Source: Sphacelaria rigidula
Taxonomy: Eukaryota; Phaeophyceae; Sphacelariales
Direction: 5' to 3'
Assembly: GCA_964200075.2 (NCBI GenBank)
Contig: CAXNAA020000236.1
Location: 1-23,955, forward strand
Length of the DNA stretch: 23,955 nucleotides
The translations under genes were made by a program, and so were the position numbers. Below the pieces are notes generated by a model. That model was not told the DNA's origin and searched no databases. It saw only the letters and a program-made list of their open reading frames with translations. Positions 11,901-22,122 of the stretch are shown one piece after another (the first letter of the stretch is position 1; each line of letters opens with the position of its first letter).

Positions 11901-14900
11901 TACACATCACCAACAGCACACGGTGTAACGAAGTCCTGCGAGCAGATCATCAATGGAGCTTTGCAGTTGTTGAATTAACAGAGACGAATTCCCTCTCCTC
12001 ATTTTCCCCGCACCTGGCACGTGTGCACAAGGTCGGATTCCTCTTTCGCTTTTGCCTCCGCCTCCCGTCGACTAGACTCTGCCGCAGCGGCAGCACCGGA
12101 CTGTTCCCTGTCGGCCTGGTCAGCAAGCGCCTGCACTCGCGTAGCAGGTATCACACCCAGGATATGCCAGTCATGCGCCGCAAGAGTTATCCCGCGGCTG
12201 AGGCCCCTACTGGCACAGTTGGTACTTGTAGTGGCAAGTTCGAAGTCCTTATCTTTTTCACGTTCTCGAATAAATTCACTCGGGTCTTCGCTGAATCAGA
12301 TTCAGTTGTGCTAAAGCCGGGCAAAATAAGTAGTAGAAAGTAAACGACGCCGGGTCAATTCATGTCGATGCGTTTGCATTTTCGGTAACGTCAACATTGA
12401 TCCAGCGGGGACGCCTTCCTCAATCTCAGTCAATACCTAGTTACGGGAGGTGCAGCCATAAACGTTCTGCCTCGTGAGGAACGTAAAACGTGTGCGGGAA
12501 AGTCGAATTTTCTACGCATCGTTCTCAACGAGCGCAGTCAGTGACAGGTCGAGCGTTTCGACAATTGTCTATACCCGCGGCCATCTCCATATTGCCCCCC
12601 ATTCACGGACATGTATGCTAGGTTTCCGGCGCGACTATAGCGTTCATGGAAAAAGTCACCCGTCTCTATTCTGAAACACATCCTTATCGTAACCTGCCTC
12701 AATATCGCCCGTTCGCCATGGTGCACATTCTTTTATGATCGTCACTCTTTAAGCTCCTCCCCTTCCTCGTGACGTGTCCATGACTACAAGGGATCAACCC
12801 GTCTCTCCCCGGTACACGGCTTGCATTCTGGTCTCGTGGATTGGGTCAGCACTTTCGCATCGCTTCAACTTTTGTCGGACGAACTCAGTCAACTACTTTT
12901 TGTCTACTCCCGTCGTCACACTGGATAGCATTAATTTGCGGTGACCTCGTGGTTGCGTTCAAGACTGTCCTTCTGGGGTATTCATACACGAAAAACGTCA
13001 CGTGCAAGATGCCGCACGAGCGTACATGGATCCAAATAGTCTCATACATACTCAAACGGCTCATACATTGGCGGTCGATAGTTAAGGGACACGTGCGTGC
13101 GTTTAGGTCGACCGCTGCGTTGGTTTTGTTCACGTCGATCTCGGCCAAGCTATTCAACTAGTAGGTCTTTGCGCCAACGTTCAGATCAAACACCAAGTGT
13201 GATGAACGTAAACACGTGTACACGCCTGATGCAGCATATCTGCATACCTAGGCGGTCTCAACGTTGCTTTTGAACTGTAGCGTTACCGTTAACCCTTCAG
13301 GTGCGGGAGTTCCAAGGGGGTTTTAGGCCTCGGAGCTCAGAGCGGTTGGACAATTGTACCAAGGCTTCGGCCATTAATGCGCGTAGTATTGGCTTGCCGA
13401 GCATGTGGGAAGCACGAACGTTCCGAGCGCGACAGACCGCCGAACTTTAGTTTTGCGTCGAATGGATCGATAACACGGGCTCACGCTGAAAGTACGTACA
13501 ATAATAAGATGTCCCATGAAGGACATTTTCACCGCTATTGGTTACGGAGCAGTTGAAAAGTTGAGTTATACTCAAGCACTTAATAGCACATATGTGCTAA
13601 GGCTTGTCATTATACCTGGGTGGCGTCAACGGCGCTGCTGAGCTCGAGCCGCATCGCCTGCGCTTCTTGAGAGAGTTCTTTTATGGCCGCCGACTGGCTC
13701 GCCTGTTTTTCTGCCACCTCCTTCGCAAGTGACTCGATGACGGGTTTGCTCTCCTCTAGTTTACATGTCAACCTGTACCGTGCAGATGGCGGTAGAGCAT
13801 AAGGAAAAAAATACCTACTGAAGCAACCCGGTGCCGCTGTTGTACGCGCTCCCGGTGTAGAGTGGCAAGCAGATGTTTCCCTTATGAGTGCAACCGTTTG
13901 AACAACCAAGCCAATTACACACAAATGGGACTGCTACCCAAGTGCGAAGCACATGAGTTTTGGAGCTCCAGTCGCATTGTTGAATACAACCACGCACTGC
14001 GATAGCTAGCAAAGTTACTCGGTGTTGACATCATTACCGTTCCACTTCTAAGGATGCCTCTTGAAGGTCATGTTCCAGTCTCGCTATTGTCCCCTGTCCT
14101 TCGGCCATCCTGTCTCTATGCACCTGTCGCTCCACCTCGAGGGTCTGTTCGTGAGCGGCTTTCGCTTCGTCGATATTCTAGGAGTTAAACAGTAACGGAA
14201 ACAGGAAAGGGGTATCAACTGTGAGGCGACAGCGAGTAAACCTTCCGACAACGATACTCTCTCGTTGGTTGTATCGGCGAAGCGAACATATAGTCAGACA
14301 GCCATGTGAGGTCTCAGCCATTGAACTGCATCTCCAGGGATGTTGGGGACTGGTACGCGTTGAAACAGGTTTTGCGTTTATGTTCCTTACTATTTCAACA
14401 GGAAACACACCAGGCACGTACCACACTTTATCTACTCGGGTCTATGGAGGGAAATCGCGACCATATCTGCGTCTTTTGTGCTGAAATGTCCCGTTCCTGG
14501 ACAAAATTGGCCTTTTTCTTTCCGAGACTTGATTGCAGCGAGTAGTGCTTTCCGCAGGTTTGACTTTTTCTTCTCGCATGGTCCTACTCCTCCATTTGTA
14601 AAGCTGAATGCCTCGAGAAAAAAAGGATTTGCCTAGCTGGACACTGTCTCATGTAAACAGGTGTGCTCTACACGGAGACGGGAATCACTCCGTTACGATC
14701 TGGATGCAGCACGAGTCAGAGGCGCCTACCTTCTGCGTTTGTTCCTGGATTTTCTTGATTTCCTCAGCCGAAATCGCCGGGGCGGATGGAACCAACTGAA
14801 AAAACCCGTACAAGGACAAGAGAATATATGCGCTGTGATCACTGCGACGGAATCATGACCCCACACAGCTTGCGGAGGACGAAACGCGCTACGGTAGACA

Positions 14901-17900
14901 AAACGTCAAGCTACAGACGTTTGCGCCGATCGAGATCACGTAATTATTTTTTATCATTATTTCCGCACATTGGTAAGCGCGAGATAATTGCTACACACGA
15001 ACACCCACCGCTCACGCTCATTCATTACACAGGCGAAATTCCCCTTAGATTACATCGTTTTCTCACTTGTTGATTACTAAAGAAATCACCAAAGGTTTGT
15101 GAACCACGAAGAGATTACGCAATTTAGTGCTTGCTCACTTGTGGTACACTCGCAGCAGCAGAACGCCAGACGTTTGAGCACTACCGCGATATTACAGGTC
15201 AGCGCCAGCTTACTTTCTGCACGCTTCCAGCAGACACCAGCGCCGTAGCGCACGGTGAGCCATCCGCGTTCGTCGTTGGGCGAACGCCCGTTCGCCTCCC
15301 GGGACCATGACTCGGAGCGGTCGGTGGCCTGCCGCCGCTGCCTCCTACCCTAACATCGAGGGTGGCATCCCCGGGTACGGTAAGGGATGGTGTGACTTGT
15401 GACGCGTTCGCGGCAGCTAGCGGCCGTTTTCTGCCTTTGAATCCGCTGGCAGCGTCTTTGCTCTGTTTCAAAAGAAGTCGTACGTAGCCGTGTTGTCCGG
15501 GTGAAGTTTGGTTGGGAGGAACCAAGATTGTCGACTGGCCTGCTCTACTCTGTGGCTTAAGGGAGTAGGAACTGGTAGTGTGGTGTGGTAGAAAGGTATG
15601 GTGAAAAGTGTAAGGTTTCGAAATCATGAAATATTTGGGCACAATTGTCAGGAGAACTTTGCGTGGTTTTGTCCCAAGCGGCGCTGCACACCTTCGGCAA
15701 ACGTGCATAGGGCTTTCCTGTTTCTTCGTGACACGGGGGCCCAATATGTCATGCTCTGACACGTCAGACACATGCGTGGCACAAACTCAGTCGGAATCCC
15801 ATCTTTGGGCATCACCTACTAGCTGGCTCTCACTCCGTGGAAGGCCATTCGGTTCATTCCAGTGGTGATGATATTGCTGTCTTGAAGTTTCATTTCTCAC
15901 ACACAGCGCTACTAGCAGTAGCGTTAATCTGAACCAAATTTCACGTTGCAGCCAGCACTGCACTTCATATTCAGCGATGCTAGGGTCACTGATGACGCCT
16001 TTCAGATAGCCTGACTGCTGCCAAGTTGTAAACCCTACCTTCCCACGTGTTTTTTTGTCGGACCTAACCCTGGATAACTGGACGTATCCATTATTTCATG
16101 CTCACCAAATCAGCAATCAGAGTATCTTCCTTTGCTTCGTACTTCTCTGCCAACTCCGAAAATAGGGCGTCCTCATTTCCCAGTCGTCTCTTCAACATTT
16201 CGTCGACCTGTGGAATGTCGACACCGGAAACAATCACAATTATTAGATGAAACATGGTCAACAGACTAAATTATCACGCGAGGTCAATTATTCCGTTTTC
16301 GGGACCTCATGCCCGAATCAGACTCTCAGGGAGTACCCAAGCATTTTCTAGTAGTGAGCATTGGAGCATTTCAAGTGAAAAATATTTGTACCATGTACTT
16401 TCCTCTGATCTATATGTTGAAAATCGGTACGTTTTGAGGCTTACGCTCAAAAGACGTGCCCTTCATCGCCTCTTCCGCGTGCTTTCACGAGGAAAGAGCT
16501 AACCTGCATCAGCCGCAGAGGATCGTGTTGTGCCAAGAAGGCGACGAGGCGAACACGATGGATTTGCTGCTTTAACCATTGTTCCAGCTCAGGCGATGCT
16601 CGCACCGCACCTGTTCCGTCCTCGCTCAGTGCTTTGGCTTGTGTCAGCAGGTCCTTCTCCCACATGCTCTCCCCGGTCTGACGGTGGAATAGTCAAAACC
16701 ATCATCAAGGCAGAGGAAGTATCGTCACTGAATTAGTTGTTCCTAGAATAAGAAGAAACGGTGCATCTAGAAGTAGGTAGAGTATACGAGCCTTCGCAGC
16801 AAAGAAGGCGAAAACAATTCAAATATGCGTGGTAGGAATGCTGTGAGACTTGTTTTGCCGATAGACTGTAGAGGGACTTCCCTCCTCATCGTGTCATGTG
16901 AATTTCGATGCTTGCTCATCCTTGCTGACGATTTTCGCTAGAAATGATGTGGGGTTCACAGGTGTATTGGCTCGACAACAATACCTAAGACGGGCGTGAT
17001 AATTCCGAATGTGATAAAAAGCACTGCACACTTGGCCATCAAGTTATGAGCTCCACCTTATCGTTCAAGTAGTAGGTCATGCCAGACGCAGGGTCTTGCT
17101 GCCTTCCCCAATATCCGTCGCGTGTCGTTTCGCCATCTTCCCCACCAAAACTGAAAGAGCCACTTTCTACACTGCTCAACCGTTGTAGTAGCGGGCGACT
17201 TTCGTTGTGGGCCGTGGTGTCCGTGGGGTTTGTCGAGGTCTCTCTGTCTAATGACTCAAAACTGTCCTCGCGTTGAAATATGGGCATTTCATCACCGATG
17301 CTGGTGACGATCCCGCCCCGGCTTGCTCCGCCCGTTGAGAACTTCACCGTCGGCTGTCCTGAAAATTTGCGAGGACGACTAGTGTGAATTCCGTCTACAT
17401 GATCGTGGTGTAGTGTGTATTTCTGGCACATGGGAGCCTGTCCCGTCAAGGGGGACTGCCTGCAGGTCCGATAACGAGCTCAAGTACTACTACTAATCTT
17501 CAAAGTGTGTTGTGTTCTTCATTTCGTTCATGCACGGGTAGCAACTGACTTCACCTAACACGTTCTCAGAAGTGCAACGTACTGGGAACCGCAAGTACAG
17601 TCGCTGCTCAATGTAGCGGGAGAACTAAGCTGGCAAGGGATCTGGTTATCAATGCCGTGTGCAGCTTACCAGCAGTCGTAGGGCTTTGCTTGGTAATTTC
17701 CTCGAGGTAGGCTATACAATCTGCAGCTCCAGATTGCTTTGCATAGTCCACCGCGGAGTATTGGTAGGAGTCCCAGGTGCTCGCTTTTGCACCTGCTTCA
17801 ACTAGGCTCTTGCACAACTCGAGATTACCTGCCCCCGCTGCGTAATGCAACGGTGTGCAACTGTGCAGTTGTTGGGCAGTTGGGGAAGATAAACATCCCG

Positions 17901-19884
17901 AGTGTGCGATGTAATAACAACGCCGGATAGGCGGGGCTTCAGCTGATACGGCAATACCGCAGGATGCGGCACATTTCAATGAGCAGTGCTTGTTTCTAAT
18001 ACCGTTGGTGTCATTCGATAGAGCAGTATCGAGGCGTCACATCGAGCACGACTGTGACCGATCCACCGGATGTTTGTAAGCCGCTGTGTCTAGTTTGCCG
18101 CGCACAGTGATCGAGTGCCTTTTGACGTTAAGTCAACATAGGCGCCTGAAATTCGAGGAACCGTGTATGAATGGTCACTGCAACTTACTCCTCGGTCGCT
18201 GCTGAGAAGCATTCCAAAAGATAGGTCCGCGCGCGCCGGGTTCATGAGGATATGTTTCCCTCTTGCCAGTGTTTGTGACTCCGCATGCCTAAACACAAAC
18301 TCACCCGTAGGTCTTTTCAACAACCTCAGGCTGAGCCCCACGCTCAAGCAGCAATATAGTAGTTTCCACGCAGATGCTGTCGTTGTAGCACGTGAAGTGC
18401 AAAGCGCACGCGCCTGACGAATTGACGGCGTTGACATCAATGGCCCCGCCCCCCCTTGCGAGTATGATCGGCACCAGTCCTTTACATCGGTACTGACAGG
18501 CTAGGATCAACAACGTATTTTCGTACTCGTCTCGGTCGCCGGCCAACTCCTGCGGGTCAGCTGCGCTGAGAATCGAGCGTACCACGTTGTCGCCGCTCGT
18601 GTCACCTGTCCCAAAGTACGGGATGAACTCCAGCAACAACTTAAGCTTATCTGCTTGACCAAGAGCGTCGGATGCACCGTCCGCCTGATCGTCATCCTCA
18701 CTGCCAGCGCTCGCTTCTTTCACACCTTTGGATCGGTTGCGGTGGCCACGACGATGACGGTGATGGCGGCGCTTCTCGCTTTTCACGACAAACTTTCCGA
18801 TACTCGCAGCCGTTTGCAAGGTCTTGACGGATTCGCGCCTTCGTATACGCTCCTCATCCGAAGCCATCTCTCCCCCCCCCCCGCCGCCGCCCGGTAGCGA
18901 TCGCTTTCGTGACACATTTTCCCGGCTTACCTCTAGCACGGTGGACTGGAGAGCGTGACCGTCACTCCCAACGGCTTGCCCACCTCTCGGGTCTCCTTCT
19001 ACTGCCTCTTCTGTTGCTTGATGTTTTACGTCCCCAGCACAACCCTCGTCAGCTCCATGCTTCCCGGTAGTCATTCTTCCTGACGTCGGTACTGGGTGTT
19101 TCCGTGACGACCCGCTCTCCGAACTATCGCATGCTCCCATTTCTCTCTCTCCCAAACCTTCGCCGTCGTCAGCTGAAGGCCCCATATTGCGCAGAGTATC
19201 CTCTCGGGCACCCCCCGCAGGGCTGTCATCAACTTGAAACGTGTTCACCGTAGAATCTTGCTCGTTAGGCGTTCCCGTGGCAATGTCGGCATCCTTGGTA
19301 GAAGCTTGCTCTGTTTCGACTGGCACCGCATTATGGTGAGGTTTTTCAGCGGGATTACTCGCGATTTGCATTGTATTGTCGCTTTGTAAGGCTGGACGTG
19401 AGCGTTTCCGCGACGACCCTCTTCCCGACTTCTGGCATGCATTCGTGTCCCCCCCAGTTAAACCGTCGCCACCTTGAAGTGAATGCTCTACGGTAGGCAA
19501 AGTACCCTTCCAGTTACCCGCAGCTGTGCTTTCATCGGCTCGAGGAATGATCACCGTAGAATCTTGCTCCTTCCGTATTCCAATACCAGTCTCAGGATCC
19601 TCGCTGGAACGTTGCTGCGTCTCGTCTTGGTACGACTTTCGAGTGGGATTACTCGCGATGAGCGTTGCGTTGCCACTTGCCCTCGTAGCTGATGCTGTGT
19701 GATGTACATATCGCCCGTCTTCTCCGTCGAGATCCGAAAATTGTGTCGATGGGTCCGTGATAGGCCTTGGGTTCGCGCCGGCAGCGCCTGGGGTAATGTT
19801 GTCGGTGGCCGTCGGTGGTGCCGATACCTGTGCGTGATTCCCTTCGGTGTTGTCGTCTGGGATGACGCTGGCGGCCGTGCCCAT
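6410..19884 (-). CDS. Ankyrin-WW-coiled-coil protein with C-terminal kinesin-14 (KCBP-like) motor, 18 exons
   Basis: Reconstructed by joining minus-strand exons: 19884-18305, 17860-17670, 17358-17057, 16677-16504, 16207-16106, 15549-15214, 14795-14730, 14177-14038, 13772-13616, 12130-12014, 11337-11164, 10459-10289, 10062-9964, 9710-9534, 8911-8795, 8564-8355, 7908-7777, 6982-6410. They total 4818 nt, giving 1605 residues plus TAG, with matching phases at every junction. Sixteen of 17 introns are GT-AG; intron 12 needs a GC donor. Layout: disordered 1-450, ankyrin 453-585, WW 672-700, coiled coil about 700-1205, motor about 1212-1556, short tail. Family knowledge: kinesin-14 motors move toward microtubule minus ends, and the KCBP subgroup normally has MyTH4-FERM tails. 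Here ankyrin and WW modules replace them, so a cargo- or scaffold-binding tail is inferred. The least certain parts are the start codon, exons 12-13 and the 5' edge of exon 10. Confidence 0.85.
9534..10062 (-). CDS. Exons 13-14: kinesin-14 neck and start of the motor
   Basis: Exon 13 (10062-9964) ends in EENLEKTAR before a consensus gtaagt donor. Its first half (LVCYEFGLGRK...) does not look like coiled coil, and nearby phase-0 AG sites could shorten it. Exon 14 (9710-9534) follows a pyrimidine-rich acceptor and reads LHNKNEDLKGKIRVYVRVRP, the neck-to-motor junction typical of C-terminal kinesins (KGKIRVY.RVRP resembles KCBP), then the beta-1/loop region ending FEFDQ. The neck sits on the N-terminal side of the motor, as expected for minus-end-directed kinesin-14. 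Confidence 0.8.
10289..14177 (-). CDS. Exons 8-12: coiled-coil stalk
   Basis: The five exons are 14177-14038, 13772-13616, 12130-12014, 11337-11164 and 10459-10289. They encode charged helical sequence typical of a dimerising kinesin stalk, for example NIDEAKAAHEQTLEVER, LEESKPVIESLAKEVAEK, LKRTQQEELEQRLGKEL and EVSAQREKMSAELERAAL. Exon 8 ends with CG and exon 9 begins with G, rebuilding an Arg codon; this is good support for that junction. Intron 9 (13615-12131, 1485 nt) is the longest and could hide a small exon. Its last 165 nt are open in the exon-10 frame. The end of exon 12 is uncertain: only a GC donor (ATG|gcaagt) keeps phase 0, while a GT donor 4 nt downstream would shift the frame. 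Confidence 0.7.
12131..13615 (-). other. Intron 9, the longest intron
   Basis: The 1485-nt intron runs from a gtataa donor to a tgcag acceptor. The last 165 nt (12295-12131) are free of stops in the exon-10 frame and encode charged sequence beginning EDPSEFIREREKDKDFELA. An AG at 12292-12291 could be an acceptor, but its phase does not fit exon 9, so an additional small exon would be needed. Confidence 0.5.
14730..16677 (-). CDS. Exons 4-7: second half of WW, helical region, Pro/Ser/Gly-rich interruption
   Basis: Exon 4 (16677-16504) opens with TGESMWEKD, supplying the WW turn and second Trp (residue 697). It continues as an amphipathic helix (ELEQWLKQQIHRVRLVAFLAQHDPLRLMQ without its final linker is visible as alternating Leu and charged residues). 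Exon 5 (16207-16106) is a short acidic helix, VDEMLKRRLGNEDALF onward. Exon 6 (15549-15214) is 112 codons of low-complexity, Pro-, Ser- and Gly-rich sequence, probably a flexible linker interrupting the coiled coil. Exon 7 (14795-14730) resumes the helix with EEIKKIQEQTQK. All four are in phase 0 at both ends. The 5' edge of exon 6 is the phase-0 acceptor gccacag at 15550. Other AG sites nearby would break the frame. Confidence 0.7.
17057..17860 (-). CDS. Exons 2-3: last ankyrin repeats and first half of the WW domain
   Basis: Exon 2 (17860-17670) starts with one base that completes the Gly codon of exon 1, then reads CTPLHYAAGAGNLELCKSLV, a near-consensus ankyrin repeat. A second, weaker repeat (SAVDYAKQSGAADCIAYL) follows. 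It ends in phase 1 at a gtaagc donor. Exon 3 (17358-17057) begins with the two completing bases after ttttcag. It encodes a Ser/Thr/Gly-rich linker followed by YWGRQQDPASGMTYYLNDK (residues 673-691), which supplies the first Trp, the Tyr-Tyr pair and the Asn of a WW domain. Its donor (gtggag) is weak but leaves the frame intact. Ankyrin and WW modules bind proteins; WW domains usually bind proline-rich ligands. Confidence 0.8.
18305..19884 (-). CDS. Exon 1: disordered N-terminus, tandem repeat, basic patch, first ankyrin repeats
   Basis: This is the longest exon, 526 codons plus two bases. I chose the ATG at 19884 because it has G at -3 and +4 and opens the acidic, Ser/Thr-rich coding-like sequence. 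An in-frame ATG at 20031 would add 49 residues of Cys-rich, non-coding-looking sequence. The first residues, MGTAAS, fit the N-myristoylation pattern (Gly2, Ser6). Residues 72-169 and 170-268 are a degenerate duplication. Residues 331-339 contain a run of seven glycines from a GGC/GGG tract. Residues 371-387 are rich in Arg, His and Lys and could be a nuclear localisation or microtubule-binding patch. Ankyrin-like helices start near residue 453 (NTLLILAC, CALHFTC, LLLERGA). The exon ends in TACGG before a gtgagt donor, phase 2. Confidence 0.8.
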
Positions 19885-20214
19885 ACCGTTCAAATGAGGT
19901 GTATATACCGCAGAAATGCTCAGATGAGATGTCAACACGCACACGGTGTTAAGGCTTTGCCAGCAGCACAAGCTATCTGTGCACATGTATTCAGTGATGT
20001 GGGTTCGCTCACCCACCTTGCTAAGAGTCATGATCCGGATCTTTGTCGCGAACGTTTCAAATTTAAAATCTGGATCTTTCTTATTTCATGGTTAGTATTC
20101 TTCCCGCACTTTTGATATCGGTAGGTCCGCCCATTTCGGTGAATGTCTATCCGAGCACACAACGAAACAACCTGCTTCATTCAAGAGAGGGTCTACTCTG
20201 TATTCGTAGTAGCA
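19885..20214. promoter_or_regulatory. Intergenic region upstream of the kinesin start, possibly a shared divergent promoter
   Basis: About 330 bases separate the kinesin start on the minus strand from the candidate Cys-rich protein start on the plus strand. It should hold the kinesin 5' untranslated region and promoter. I see no clear TATA or initiator element at a sensible distance. The role is inferred from position only. Confidence 0.3.
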
Positions 20215-20463
20215 ATGAGATTAGTGTTGCGAAGTATGGCTATATTTTGTTGCTGCACGGCCATCCTATGGCAGCAATGTCAAGGTCATCGTGAAGACGA
20301 AGAATGCAAGGCATGCCGCGCAATTGAACCACGAGATTTAGTGGCTCTCGAAGAGGCGGGAAAAAGCGTGGTTTGCGATATGGAGCTGTGTGTACATGGT
20401 CATGAGGGCGAAGAGGGGTTGCACTGCAACGCACTGGGATTGGTGAGTGGCGGGGTCACTTGA
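20215..20463 (+). CDS. Candidate small secreted Cys-rich protein or first exon
   Basis: The frame gives 82 residues from the ATG at 20215; an earlier in-frame ATG at 20143 exists. Residues 1-24 (MRLVLRSMAIFCCCTAILWQ and following) look like a signal peptide with a basic n-region, a hydrophobic core and a small residue before a possible cut at Gly24. The mature part is acidic and holds five cysteines (31, 34, 54, 59, 71). A consensus donor, gtgagt, follows codon 76 at 20443, so the reading to TGA at 20461 may be unspliced intron and the real gene may continue. I found no convincing downstream exon and recognise no family. It is divergent from the kinesin start. Confidence 0.35.
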   Translation: MRLVLRSMAIFCCCTAILWQQCQGHREDEECKACRAIEPRDLVALEEAGKSVVCDMELCVHGHEGEEGLHCNALGLVSGGVT

Positions 20464-20622
20464 CTGATCTGGACAGGAGTACGGCGAGGTAGAGATGTGT
20501 TGTAGTGGAGTTCATGGCTGCGCTGTTGTCCTGCCAACTGCACTTGTGTCTTTTGTGTGTAAGTTTTTATTGTGACAAGTGCAACTTGCCCCGACGTCCG
20601 TACTCCATCTGGTGTACATATT

Positions 20623-20679
20623 TACTGTAGATGTTCTGCGACAGTACCGTACAGTATAGGACAGTACAGTATTACAGTA
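20623..20679 (+). repeat. ACAGTA hexamer cluster
   Basis: ACAGTA starts at 20641, 20651, 20661, 20666 and 20674. The first three are exactly 10 bases apart, and an inverted TACTGTA lies just upstream near 20623. The same motif recurs singly elsewhere in the window. Confidence 0.7.
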
Positions 20680-21539
20680 ACTGCACACTGTTATTCGGTC
20701 CCTGTCAGCTTCCAGGGGTATACATTTCCTTGCTGTATATCTGTACTGCTGTTATTCTGTCCTGGACGGCACGTGCTGTGTGCCTTGTGATGTACGAACG
20801 CATCGTACCGCCCTACCTTGTATACGGTACCAAGTGATACTTCACGAAGAGTACAGCACGAAAACCCAGTTCAACTGTTTTACGTTGGTGGAACTTGACG
20901 GTACCGTTGGGTGACCTGTCGATCCACACATGCGGGGTTACTCAGTTTATTCAGAGCATTGCGACCAATCCTCACACGACCACCTCTCGAACAACGGATT
21001 TTGCGGACCGTCAAAACCTTCAGGTCCGTGCCCTCAATAAAGAGTAATGGAACGTTGACAGATACCCGAATGATCTATCCTGGAAAGTCAATTCGGTGGC
21101 CATTCCGTATAGTGTGTGCAGTACGAGTTGGTCTAATCAGAATGAGATAGGCTGATAGTTCTACAAAAAAAACGATCACGTTTCCTATTCTCATGATACG
21201 TGTTGCTGTTTTCGGTACGAAAGTTGTGTGTTTGGAAGTGGCTTGTCCGCGTCTGAGGGGCTACTGTACTGCTCTATATCAGATTCAAATTGCACGTTCA
21301 TTTCCGCTGTGCGTTTCACAGCACGGGGCTCCCCGGCGGTACCCTCTGTAACCTCCTTTCATTGACCATCGGCTGCTTGCCATTTAGAGTTGACGATCTT
21401 ACACACGTGCATCGCCTACGATTTATTACATTAATTAAGTCCCCCGACGAGGCGGCATAGCGGCACATGTCCACTGCACGTGAGGATGTTCAATGGGCCG
21501 TGCTTGTCTATGTTCGACCGGGTCTGAACCCTAGCTTCA

Positions 21540-21600
21540 GAAGTTGTGACTGCCAAGATGAGTCATCTGCACGACCCACCCCGGCGGTCAAAGGGTTAAT
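21540..21600 (-). mobile_element. Possible piggyBac-like terminus
   Basis: Read on the minus strand from about 21600 the sequence is TTAACCCTTTGACCGCCGGG. A TTAA followed by CCCTTTGAC resembles piggyBac-type ends, which insert at TTAA. A weaker copy, CGGTCAAAGAGTT, occurs near 21690. No matching opposite end or transposase frame was found, so this is a tentative call. Confidence 0.25.
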
Positions 21601-22122
21601 ACTCTGAGCGCCCGAAGGTGGAAACCGAAATGACACATCGATTTCTCAGTTAAATTGATGCAGATTAAATAAGCGATGGAAACCCCTAGACGGTCAAAGA
21701 GTTCATGATCTAAATTTCAAATTTTGTGAAAAAACGGTTTTTGACTGACCAGGATGAAACCGTGAAATTGTGCTGGCTGATCCATGACTGGTGGCCCCGG
21801 AATCAAACGGTCAGAATGGTGGCAAGCAGTAGTTCGCACATATATATTTTTGGTGCTTAGGGCCTGGCTCCATAGTACCAACCATTGTTTACGTACAAAT
21901 CCTCAGGTTGCTTCCTTCGCACATCAGTTTTCGATCAAAATTGTGCGGTGGAAAGCAAAAATCCCGATCTGATAGGCTGTGATTTCAACCATCTTCAAAA
22001 AATCTAAGATGGTAAGATAGGGCCTTCCTTAGTCTTCATTGATCGTGTTTTAAATCGATATCCGCGTATATATGCGAGTTCGACCGTTACTTCCGATATT
22101 TTCAAGGGCTGTGAACTGGCGG

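Noticed and set aside
12841-13161. Plus-strand 106-codon frame inside intron 9.
   Set aside because: It has no recognisable motif and an almost equally long opposing frame; the location is intronic to the kinesin gene.
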